From a virus: DNA of 22,471 nucleotides. Of this stretch, positions 7,040 to 13,720 are shown piece by piece (the first letter of the stretch is position 1; each line of letters begins with the position of its first letter). Below the pieces are notes generated by a model. That model had not been told where the DNA came from, searched no databases, and worked only from the letters and a program-made list of their open reading frames with translations. A program made the translations under genes and the position numbers. The stretch spans positions 1 through 22,471 of IMG/VR virus record IMGVR_UViG_3300048586_000876. One strand, written 5' to 3'.

Positions 7040-8185
7040 TCAAAGTTCCACGCGGGCGACTTCGTCCCACCCGTCGACAGCTTCCCACTCTTTCAGGAAA
7101 GCTCGAATGCTTGTCTGATACTTACGCAACCAGTTGTGGCGGTTCGTCTTGTGCTGGATCTGCCCGATGACGATCGCCGGATGTATCTGTGCCCGTGCTG
7201 CAAATGCGCGGACGTCTTTTTCGGAAATGTAGGGACTCTTTCTAAGAATGAAGGACTGCAACATCGCCTGATCGACGCAGAAATCAGCAGCCGCAGCATT
7301 CGCGAGCTTTTCGCATTCCGGCAGATCGGGGTTGCCTGAACCCAGATTTCCATCAAAATCGTCAATTGGCGCGAACGTATCTTCGCGGCCATCGCCGCGA
7401 AGGACGTGCTCGATTTCATGGCGCAAAACAAAGCAGAGGTTATCGATCCGATCTAGCCGGTTGGTGAGACCGATCACCGGCTGATCATCGAGCCAAGTGC
7501 AAACGCCATCAATCTTCGATCCGGCGATCTGTTCGACTAGGACCAGCCTTACGCCGCACTTCTTCAACAAGGTTGGAATTCTTGGCAGATCATCGGGATC
7601 GATAAAATGCGACCGAAGAGTTGAAAGAACACCGCGCAGGGCATCCTCAGAATACTTCGGGCAATCGATTGTTTGCGCAACACTTCGCACACGATGAAGC
7701 CACACATACTGGCCCGGAAGAATCTCCGAATATGAGGTTTTCCGAGCAGCGTGAGCAATGACTGGAGCTTCACTGACGAACGGAACCTCATCACGACGGC
7801 TCTTGCCAAAAAATCGCACCATCTGCACATCAAGCAGGCTGCTCTCTGTATCTTCGATCCAACCGCGCTTAATCATCTCGCGAACCGGAAAAACCGCAGC
7901 CCAGGATGCTCGCGTCCGCACGCCGGGATCCGCTTTCTTTGCCCGACCCAAATCGTAATGTTTCTGCAGATTCATGAAGAATTCTGCAGGCATGTCAAAA
8001 GCGTCTCCCAGCATGTTCGCGGAGTCAGGCGTAACGTCCGTCTTACCCTTGATAAGACGATTCAACTGGCTGACATCCCATCCCAATACGAATGCCAAAT
8101 CAGCCTGCGACCAGCCCCTCGCTTCAAGTTCTTCGGCGATGAACTCCCCAGGATGCTCCGAAGGTAGGATTTCAAGACTGGCCAT
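7040..8185 (-). CDS. higA: HigA-like antitoxin: XRE helix-turn-helix fused to ImmA/IrrE zinc metallopeptidase
   Basis: This is a 381-residue two-domain regulator. Residues 10-70 form a HigA-type Xre/Cro helix-turn-helix (HPGEFIAEELEARGWSQADLA, then SQLNRLIKGK). The C-terminal half carries an ImmA/IrrE (COG2856-type) peptidase with the zinc motif HEIEH at 256-260 and a candidate third ligand Glu292 in the motif CEKLANAAAADF. Known family members cleave phage or stress repressors. Here the fusion may both repress the operon and degrade a partner (inference). The start ATG at 8185 overlaps the toxin stop (TGATG), and GAGGA lies upstream. The region 70-200 between the domains is of unknown function. 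All catalytic residues look intact, so it is probably an active enzyme rather than a decayed copy. Confidence 0.88.
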   Translation of the reverse strand: MASLEILPSEHPGEFIAEELEARGWSQADLAFVLGWDVSQLNRLIKGKTDVTPDSANMLGDAFDMPAEFFMNLQKHYDLGRAKKADPGVRTRASWAAVFPVREMIKRGWIEDTESSLLDVQMVRFFGKSRRDEVPFVSEAPVIAHAARKTSYSEILPGQYVWLHRVRSVAQTIDCPKYSEDALRGVLSTLRSHFIDPDDLPRIPTLLKKCGVRLVLVEQIAGSKIDGVCTWLDDQPVIGLTNRLDRIDNLCFVLRHEIEHVLRGDGREDTFAPIDDFDGNLGSGNPDLPECEKLANAAAADFCVDQAMLQSFILRKSPYISEKDVRAFAARAQIHPAIVIGQIQHKTNRHNWLRKYQTSIRAFLKEWEAVDGWDEVARVEL

Positions 8186-8487
8186 CAGTGATAGTCCTCA
8201 ATGCTCAATATCGTGATCGTCGGCGGTTTGGTCCCTTCTTCCAGGGTGAAAACCAGTCTGAATTGGTCGTTCAGACGCACAGACCGCTGACCATCTCGTC
8301 CCCCTCTAAGCTTCTCGTAGTGCAGACTCTTCCAGTTCCGCAGCGACCTCTCATCTGGTGCGGCACGAAGCACTGTGAGCTTTCGCCGCGCAGACTTGAT
8401 GATTGCCACCGAAAGACGCGTGGTCCCGGCTTGATCGGTCTCGATGAGTGCAAGTGTGGCATCAGCGAATACTACTTCCATTGCCAT
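8185..8487 (-). CDS. higB: HigB/RelE-ParE family toxin
   Basis: This is a 100-residue protein of the RelE/ParE superfamily, HigB branch. HigB toxins are ribosome-dependent mRNA interferases neutralised by HigA. The diagnostic part is the C-terminal half: YEKLRGGRDGQRSVRLNDQFRLVFTLEEG followed by ITILSIEDYH. The basic-aromatic core (RSVRLNDQFRLVF) and the terminal DYH ending are characteristic of HigB. It is the first gene of the - strand operon, and toxin before antitoxin is the higBA order. A GGAG lies about 9 nt before ATG 8487; a second in-frame ATG at 8481 is possible. Its placement between two + strand tail genes marks it as cargo. Confidence 0.87.
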   Translation of the reverse strand: MAMEVVFADATLALIETDQAGTTRLSVAIIKSARRKLTVLRAAPDERSLRNWKSLHYEKLRGGRDGQRSVRLNDQFRLVFTLEEGTKPPTITILSIEDYH

Positions 8488-8520
8488 CTTCTACCGCTCC
8501 GCGGGCCGCCACGCAACGTG

Positions 8521-8543
8521 AAATTGACTAGATGAGTCAATTT
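8521..8543. promoter_or_regulatory. Perfect inverted repeat, probable HigA operator
   Basis: AAATTGACT at 8521-8529 and AGTCAATTT at 8535-8543 are exact reverse complements, separated by the 5-nt spacer AGATG. The site lies 34 nt upstream of the toxin ATG, within the most AT-rich stretch of the window. HigA proteins bind palindromes in their own promoter as dimers, so this is the natural autoregulatory operator. A possible - strand -10 (TATGCT at 8560-8555) would put the palindrome just downstream of the start point, but no convincing -35 is visible. The operator function is inferred; the symmetry is directly visible. Confidence 0.7.
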
Positions 8544-8585
8544 GGTTTTTATGTAGCATATACTATGGGTTAGGATAACTTTGCG

Positions 8586-9008
8586 ATGCCCACCACCCGC
8601 GAAACCGTCCTCGCCGCGCTGCACGCGCGGCTGCAACCGCTTGCCGCCCTCGCCCTGCGTGACGAGGTGCTGCCCGAGCGGATCCCCGCGGCCGGGCTGA
8701 TCATCCTGCGCGACGGCCAGCCGGGCGAGCCGGAAGTGACGCTGTCACCGCTTCGCTATCACTACCAGCACCGGGCCGAGCTGGAGATCGTCGTTCAGGC
8801 GGGCACCGGCCGGGCCAGCGCCTTCGACGACCTGGTCGCCGCCATCGGCACGGCGCTGGAGGCTGACCGGACGCTGGGCGGCCTCTGCGACTGGGTCGAA
8901 CCCGAGGCCCCGGCCTCGGTCGACCTGCCGGTCGAAGGCGCGGCGGCCCTGAAGGCGGCGGTGATCACCGTCATCCTGCATTACACCACGACCGGCCCTC
9001 TGGCCTGA
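8586..9008 (+). CDS. Tail terminator / minor tail protein, gpU-like
   Basis: This is a 140-residue protein. Lambda gpU caps the growing tail tube and joins it to the head. The N-terminal helix (TTRETVLAALHARLQPLAALALRDEVLPERIPAAGLIILRDG) followed by beta strands (HRAELEIVVQAG, AAVITVILHYTTTGPLA) is the common pattern of these small completion proteins in alphaproteobacterial phages. Some databases label relatives as acyl-CoA transferases, which the sequence does not support. Upstream, AGGA at 8572-8575 serves as ribosome binding site. It precedes the tail tube gene, matching the U-V order of lambda. It would normally follow the DUF6441 gene directly but is separated from it by the accessory cassette. 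Confidence 0.72.
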   Translation: MPTTRETVLAALHARLQPLAALALRDEVLPERIPAAGLIILRDGQPGEPEVTLSPLRYHYQHRAELEIVVQAGTGRASAFDDLVAAIGTALEADRTLGGLCDWVEPEAPASVDLPVEGAAALKAAVITVILHYTTTGPLA

Positions 9009-9030
9009 CACCCCCACATAGGAGACCCCC

Positions 9031-9969
9031 ATGGCACGCGCACACGGCGCGCGGGCGCAGATGGCGCTTGCGTTCGAGACAGTCTACGGCACCCCGCCCG
9101 CCAGCGGCTATCGGCTGATGCCCTTCGCCCGCACCACGCTGGGTGCGGAACAGCCCTTGCTGAATTCTGAGCTTCTCGGATACGGCCGCGATCCCCTGGC
9201 CCCGATCAAGGACGCCGTCACCGCCGATGGCGAGGTGGTCGTGCCGATCGATGTGGAGGCCTTCGGCTTCTGGCTGAAGGCGGCTTTCGGCGCCCCGACC
9301 ACCACGGGGACCACGCCAAAAACCCACACTTTCCAGTCGGGCAACTGGTCCCTGCCTTCCATGGCCATCGAAGTCGCCATGCCCGAAGTGCCGCGGTTCG
9401 CGATGTATGGGGGCTGCGTCATAGACCAGCTTTCGTGGCAGATGAGCCGGTCAGGGCTGCTGACCGCTACCGCCCGGCTGATCGCGCAGGGCGAGGCCAT
9501 CGCTGCCACCACGGCCGCGGGCACGCCGACCGCGCTCGGCCTGCAGCGCTTCGGCCATTTCAACGGGGTGGTGAAGCGCAATGGCACGGCACTGGGCAAC
9601 GTCGTCTCGGCCGAGATCACCTATGCCAACGGCCTCGACCGGATCGAGACCATCCGCAACGACGGCAAGATCGAAGGCGCCGATCCCGGCATGGCCGCAC
9701 TGACCGGCCGGATCGAGGTGCGCTTCGCCGATAGCGCCCTCGTCACCCAATCCATCGACGGCACGCCCTGCGAGTTGGAGTTCGCCTACAGCCTCGGGGC
9801 GAATGCCAGTTTCACCTTCACCGCCCATGCCGTCTACCTGCCCGTCCCTCGGATCGAGATCCCCGGGCCCCAAGGCATCCAGGCGACCTTCGACTGGCAG
9901 GCGGCCCGCGCCACCAGCCCCGCCCGCATGTGTACCGCCGTCCTCGTCAACACCGTCACGGGATACTGA
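9031..9969 (+). CDS. Phage tail tube (major tail) protein
   Basis: This 312-residue protein polymerises into the hollow tail tube that guides DNA into the host. The N-terminal part (GARAQMALAFETVYGTPPASGYRLMPFARTTLGAEQPLLNSELLGYGRDPL) and the middle segment with GEVVVPIDVEAFGFWLKAAFG and THTFQSG are typical of the Phage_tube_2-type tail tube family common in Rhodobacterales prophages. The rest is beta-rich, with an ending like EIPGPQGIQATFDWQAA that is also usual for the family. GGAG at 9021-9024 lies 6 nt before the ATG. It stands between the terminator and the tail chaperone genes, as expected for gpV. Confidence 0.88.
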   Translation: MARAHGARAQMALAFETVYGTPPASGYRLMPFARTTLGAEQPLLNSELLGYGRDPLAPIKDAVTADGEVVVPIDVEAFGFWLKAAFGAPTTTGTTPKTHTFQSGNWSLPSMAIEVAMPEVPRFAMYGGCVIDQLSWQMSRSGLLTATARLIAQGEAIAATTAAGTPTALGLQRFGHFNGVVKRNGTALGNVVSAEITYANGLDRIETIRNDGKIEGADPGMAALTGRIEVRFADSALVTQSIDGTPCELEFAYSLGANASFTFTAHAVYLPVPRIEIPGPQGIQATFDWQAARATSPARMCTAVLVNTVTGY

Positions 9970-9971
9970 TC

Positions 9972-10409
9972 ATGATCCGCCTGAACCTCACGAACCGACC
10001 CAAATGGCTGGACCTGCTGCCCGGCCTTCGCGTGCTGGTGGCCCCTCTCACCACCGCGCTGATGGTCTCGGCACGCGCCGATCCCTTGATCGACAATTTG
10101 TCGGAGGCATCAAGCCAGGAGGACTTGGCGCTGGCCATGGCCAAGGCTGTCGCCCGCCGCGCGGTCCTGGAATGGGAAGGCGTCGGCGACGATGACGGCA
10201 ACCTCGTACCCGTCAGCCCAGCCGGGATCGACGCCCTTCTCGACATCTGGCCGGTCTTCGAAGCCTTCCAGGCGGAATATGTCGCCCGCGGCCTGATGCT
10301 GGATCAGGAAAAAAACGCCTCCGCGCCCTCGCCGACTGGTCCTTCGGCGGGGGCGACGGCTACTGCGCGGCCTGCTCGGGCCCCTGCCCCGACTGCCCCG
10401 CAAGACTGA
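9972..10409 (+). CDS. Tail assembly chaperone, gpG-like, zero-frame product
   Basis: This 145-residue protein lies between the tail tube and tape measure genes, the position of the lambda G/GT chaperones that coat the tape measure during tail assembly. The N-terminal about 110 residues (from LNLTNRPKWLDLLPGLRVLVAPL to VFEAFQAEYVARGLMLDQEKN) look like a real helical domain. The last 30 residues are only Ala/Pro/Thr low-complexity sequence, as expected of a frame not used for a folded domain. A frameshift signal at 10310-10355 would replace this tail with the -1 frame extension. The start ATG at 9972 follows the tube stop by 2 nt; an upstream in-frame start at 9930 lies inside the tube gene and is unlikely. 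Confidence 0.85.
   Translation: MIRLNLTNRPKWLDLLPGLRVLVAPLTTALMVSARADPLIDNLSEASSQEDLALAMAKAVARRAVLEWEGVGDDDGNLVPVSPAGIDALLDIWPVFEAFQAEYVARGLMLDQEKNASAPSPTGPSAGATATARPARAPAPTAPQD
10310..10355 (+). promoter_or_regulatory. Programmed -1 ribosomal frameshift signal (slippery heptamer plus stem-loop)
   Basis: The zero frame reads GAA AAA AAC, so the bases at 10310-10316 form A_AAA_AAC, a canonical X_XXY_YYZ heptamer in the right phase. After a 7-nt spacer, 10324-10335 (CGCCCTCGCCGA) pairs with 10344-10355 (TCGGCGGGGGCG). This is a 12-bp stem with one G-U pair and an 8-nt loop (CTGGTCCT). Heptamer, spacer and hairpin all match the classic signal of the kind used in phage tail chaperone genes. Slippage was not measured; the reading is by eye. 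Confidence 0.85.
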
Positions 10410-10639
10410 ATCGGCCGCAGACGGTCGAGGGCTGGCAGGTCTGGGATCTGACCCAGCGCCTCGGCGGCCAGCTGCGCATCGCGCCGGGGGCGGTCATCGG
10501 TTGGGACATGGGCGCGGCGCTGGCATTGGCGCAGGCGCTGGGCGTCAACGCCCTGATCGCCGCCGAGCTGCTGCCCGAGATCGAGGCGGTGATGGTGCGC
10601 AAACTCAACGAGCAGATGGAAGGACGCCGGAATGGCTGA
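10316..10639 (+). CDS. Tail assembly chaperone -1 frame extension (gpGT-like C-terminal domain)
   Basis: This is the -1 frame continuation after the slippery heptamer, 107 codons ending at TGA 10637-10639, which overlaps the tape measure ATG (10632). Fused to the first 115 chaperone residues it would give a 222-residue product. The frame encodes a protein-like sequence: LADWSFGGGDGYCAACSG, then the cluster CPDC, then QTVEGWQVWDLTQRLGGQLR, APGAVIGWDMGAALALAQAL and AELLPEIEAVMVRKLNEQME. The Cys spacing C-x2-C-x3-C-x2-C suggests a zinc knuckle (inference). In lambda the analogous T domain binds tail tube protein. No good independent start with a ribosome binding site is seen near its beginning, which favours frameshift expression, though a separate gene cannot be excluded. 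Confidence 0.75.
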   Translation, partial: RLRALADWSFGGGDGYCAACSGPCPDCPARLNRPQTVEGWQVWDLTQRLGGQLRIAPGAVIGWDMGAALALAQALGVNALIAAELLPEIEAVMVRKLNEQMEGRRNG

Positions 10640-13094
10640 AAAGAAGGTCTCCGTCCGCCTCATGGCGGAGGGCGGACGCCGCGTGCGTGCCGAACTGGAG
10701 GGTGTCGGCGAGGCCGGTGCCCGCGGCTTCGGTCGTCTCTCGCGCGAGATGGAACTGGCGAACACCCGGCTTGCGGCCTTCGCACGCCGTGCTGGGCTTG
10801 CCCTCGGGGCCGCAGCCGCAGCGGCGACAGCCTCGCTCGGCCTGATCGTCCGCTCCACCGCCGAGAGTGCCGCGCAGATCCGGCAGTTCGCGCAGGTCGC
10901 CAATGCCACGCCCGAGGCCCTTCAGCGCTGGTCGGCAGGGGCGCGGACGGTGGGCATCGAACAGGAGAAGCTGGCTGATATCCTAAAGGACGTGAACGAC
11001 CGGGTCGGCGATTTCCTGCAGACCGGCGGCGGGCCGATGGCGGATTTCTTCGAGAATGTCGCCCCGAGGGTCGGTGTCACCGCTGACCAGTTCGCGCGTC
11101 TATCGGGGCCGGAAGCCCTGCAGCTCTATGTGGACACGCTGGAACGGGCGGGTCTTAGCCAGCAGGAAATGATCTTCTATCTGGAGGCCATGGCGTCTGA
11201 CGCCACGCGGTTGATCCCCCTCCTGCGCAATGGCGGGGCGGAGATGGCCCGGCTGGGCGACCAAGCTTCCGATCTTGGCGCGGTTCTGGACAGCGACGCG
11301 CTGGAAGCCCTGCGCCGCACGCAGCTGGCGCTGGGCACCGTATCGCTGGTCTTCGACGGGTTGCGCAACCGCATCGCCGTCGCCGTGGCCCCGACCATCG
11401 AGGCGCTGGCCAATGCCTTCGTTGCGCTGGCCTCGGATGGCGGGATCCTGCGCTCGGCCATCGACATCCTGATCGGCAACCTCGGCCGTCTCGCCTCCTA
11501 CGCCGCGACCTTCGCTGCTGTCATGGCGGGGCGCTGGGTCGCAGGCATGGCGGCCGCCGCCCTGTCGGTTCGCGGCCTCGCTACCGCGCTGGTCTTCCTT
11601 CGCGGCGCCCTGATCCGCACCGGCATCGGGGCGCTAATCGTCGGTGCGGGCGAACTGGTCTACCAGTTCTCGCAGCTCGTCGCCCGGGTCGGCGGTGTGG
11701 GCGAGGCGTTTCGCCTGCTCGGCGATCTGGCCCGCGAGGTCTGGTCGCGCATCGGACTGTCGCTCGACGCTGCCCTCGCGCGGATGGCGGCTGGATGGGA
11801 GGGGCTGAAGGCGGCTGGTCTCTCGGCCCTCGAGGGCACCATCGCGGGCGTCGTCAGCTTCGGCGACCGGACGGCGGCGATCTTCCAGGGGGCATATGAT
11901 GCGGCGGTGGCGATCTGGGGCAGTCTGCCCGGGGCCATCGGCGACTTCGCCTTTCAGGCCGCGAACGGGCTGATCTCGGGCGTCGAGGCGATGCTGAACG
12001 GCGTCGTCACCCGGATCAACAGCTTCATCGAGACCCTGAACGCGGCCCTTGCGCTGCTGCCGGAATGGGCCACCGGCGAAGGTGGCGTTCGGATCGGCGT
12101 CCTCGACCCGGTGGAACTCGGCCGCATCGGCAACCCCTTCGAAGGCGCGGCGACCGCAGCCGGTACTGCCGCGGCAGATGCTTTCTCGGCCGCGCTGTCG
12201 CGGACCTACCTCGAGCCGCCTGATCTTGGCCTCGGCGCGATGGCCGACGATGCCCGCGCTCGGGCAGACGGCTATCGCGAAGCGGCCGGGATGCTGGCCG
12301 ATGCCGCCGGTCGGCCGCTCGCCAGCTGGCAGGCGCTCAAGGATGCCGTCACCGGCACGGGGACGGAAGCCGAGACCGCACTCGCCGATGCAGCCGCTTC
12401 GGCAGATGCCCTCATGGCAGGGCTGAACGACACGACCACCGCCGCCGAGGGCGCGGGCAGCGCCGCACGCGACGCCGGATCTGCGGCGGCCGAAGGCGCG
12501 GACACGGCACTCACCGGCTGGCAAGCCGTCACCGCAGCCCTCGCCGACTACGCCGCCAAGGCGCGCGACATTGGCGGGGACATCGGCAGCGCGCTGGTGG
12601 GCGCGTTTCAGAGCGCCGAGAATGCCATCGGCGACTTCGTGAAGACCGGGAAGCTCGATTTCCGCGATCTGGTCACCTCGATGATCGCCGATCTCGCCAA
12701 GCTTGCCGCCCGGCGCTTCATCCTCGGCCCCATCGCCAATGCTCTTTCCGGCGCGCTGGGCGGGGCGGGTGGCATCTTCGCGAATATCCTTCATACGGGC
12801 GGCGTGGTCGGCGCCCCTGGCCCCAGCCGGATGGTCCCGGCGCTGGCCTTTGCGGGTGCCCCGCGCATGCACAACGGGGGCTGGGCCGGGCTGCGGCCCG
12901 ACGAGGTGCCCGCAATCCTGCAACGCGGGGAGCGGGTCCTCTCCCGGCGTGAGGCGGCAGCGTACGGCCAGGCGGGTGGCTCGACTGTCAACGTCACGAT
13001 CAACGCCCGTGACGCCGAGAGCTTCCGCCAATCGCGCACGCAGGTGGCAAGCGACATCGCCCGCGCCGTATCGCTGGGCCGAAGGGGGATGTGA
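10632..13094 (+). CDS. Tail tape measure protein, lambda-type
   Basis: This 820-residue protein spans the tail lumen and sets tail length. By the usual rule of about 0.15 nm per residue, the tail would be near 120 nm. The N-terminus (KKVSVRLMAEGG, then EMELANTRLAAFARRAG) leads into a hydrophobic alanine-rich segment near residues 50-75. A second hydrophobic region lies at about 285-345 (ATFAAVMAGRWVAGMAAAAL to TGIGALIVGAGELVY). Long Ala-rich helical stretches follow. The C-terminus has the lambda tape-measure signature (SALVGAFQSAENAIGDFVKT, then LDFRDLVTSMIADLAKLAAR) and the conserved HTGGVVGAPGPSRMVPA and RPDEVPAILQRGERVLSRREA. GGAAGGACG near 10618 serves as ribosome binding site. The stop overlaps the next start (TGATG). 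Confidence 0.94.
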   Translation: MAEKKVSVRLMAEGGRRVRAELEGVGEAGARGFGRLSREMELANTRLAAFARRAGLALGAAAAAATASLGLIVRSTAESAAQIRQFAQVANATPEALQRWSAGARTVGIEQEKLADILKDVNDRVGDFLQTGGGPMADFFENVAPRVGVTADQFARLSGPEALQLYVDTLERAGLSQQEMIFYLEAMASDATRLIPLLRNGGAEMARLGDQASDLGAVLDSDALEALRRTQLALGTVSLVFDGLRNRIAVAVAPTIEALANAFVALASDGGILRSAIDILIGNLGRLASYAATFAAVMAGRWVAGMAAAALSVRGLATALVFLRGALIRTGIGALIVGAGELVYQFSQLVARVGGVGEAFRLLGDLAREVWSRIGLSLDAALARMAAGWEGLKAAGLSALEGTIAGVVSFGDRTAAIFQGAYDAAVAIWGSLPGAIGDFAFQAANGLISGVEAMLNGVVTRINSFIETLNAALALLPEWATGEGGVRIGVLDPVELGRIGNPFEGAATAAGTAAADAFSAALSRTYLEPPDLGLGAMADDARARADGYREAAGMLADAAGRPLASWQALKDAVTGTGTEAETALADAAASADALMAGLNDTTTAAEGAGSAARDAGSAAAEGADTALTGWQAVTAALADYAAKARDIGGDIGSALVGAFQSAENAIGDFVKTGKLDFRDLVTSMIADLAKLAARRFILGPIANALSGALGGAGGIFANILHTGGVVGAPGPSRMVPALAFAGAPRMHNGGWAGLRPDEVPAILQRGERVLSRREAAAYGQAGGSTVNVTINARDAESFRQSRTQVASDIARAVSLGRRGM

Positions 13095-13720
13095 TGGCCT
13101 TCCATGAAGTTCTCTTTCCGGACAACATCAGCCGTGGCGCGCGCGGCGGCCCGGAACGCCGCACCCAGATCGTCGAACTGGCAAGCGGGGCCGAGGAACG
13201 CAACGCCAGCTGGGCCAACAGCCGCCGCCGCTATGACGTCGCCTATGGCATCCGCCGCGCGGATGATCTTGCCGCGGTTGTCGCTTTCTTCGAGGCAAGG
13301 AACGGCCGCCTGCACGGCTTCCGCTTCAAGGACTGGGCCGATTTCAAGTCCTGCCTGCCATCACAGACGCCGGGCCCGACCAACCAGCCGATCGGCACCG
13401 GCAACGGGGCGGCCACTCTTTTCCAGCTGACCAAACGCTACACCTCCGGCGCGCAGTCCTGGACGCGGGCCATCACCAAGCCCGTCGCCGGTACCGTCAC
13501 CATCGCCCTGAACGGGACGCCACAAGCCTCCGGCTGGTCGGTCTCCACGACATCCGGCCTCATCACCTTCACCACCGCCCCGGCCGCGGGCGTGGCCATC
13601 ACCGTAGGCTTCGAATTCGACGTCCCAGTCCGCTTCGACACCGATGCCCTCGACGTCACCCTCGACCTCGAACACCTCGGGTCAATCACCTCGATCCCTC
13701 TCGTGGAAATCCGCACATGA
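13094..13720 (+). CDS. DUF2460 distal tail protein (GTA gp12-like)
   Basis: This is a 208-residue protein of the DUF2460 (TIGR02217-type) family. In the Rhodobacter gene transfer agent a homologue forms the distal tail ring between tube and hub. The N-terminal signature (FHEVLFPDNISRGARGGPERRTQIVELASGAEERNASWANSRRRYDVAYG) and the segment LAAVVAFFEARNGRLHGFRFKDWADFKS are diagnostic. A beta-rich second half ends in ALDVTLDLEHLGSITSIPLVEIR. A GTG at 13091 precedes the ATG at 13094; I chose the ATG, with GAAGGGGG at 13081-13088 as ribosome binding site. It starts the conserved tail-tip quartet with DUF2163, NlpC/P60 and the TIM-barrel hub. Confidence 0.93.
   Translation: MAFHEVLFPDNISRGARGGPERRTQIVELASGAEERNASWANSRRRYDVAYGIRRADDLAAVVAFFEARNGRLHGFRFKDWADFKSCLPSQTPGPTNQPIGTGNGAATLFQLTKRYTSGAQSWTRAITKPVAGTVTIALNGTPQASGWSVSTTSGLITFTTAPAAGVAITVGFEFDVPVRFDTDALDVTLDLEHLGSITSIPLVEIRT

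Noticed and set aside
7751-8535. Short + strand open frames across the antitoxin and toxin genes
   Set aside because: They are antisense to the well-supported HigA-like and HigB-like proteins and lack ribosome binding sites.
8524-8564. + strand promoter made of TTGACT (8524) and TATACT (8559)
   Set aside because: The spacing is 29 nt, far from the usual 17, and TTGACT is part of the palindrome. No convincing + strand promoter is visible here.
9930-9971. Upstream extension of the tail chaperone start to 9930
   Set aside because: It would lie inside the tail tube gene and add a basic, unrelated peptide. ATG 9972 fits the spacing after the tube stop.
10501-10845. Open frame of 114 codons across the chaperone extension and tape measure start
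   Set aside because: It is in a different frame from both the -1 extension and the tape measure. It is Arg/Ala-rich with no features.
11634-13031. 465-codon - strand open frame opposite the tape measure gene
   Set aside because: It is a shadow frame caused by high GC. Its composition is unlike a folded protein.
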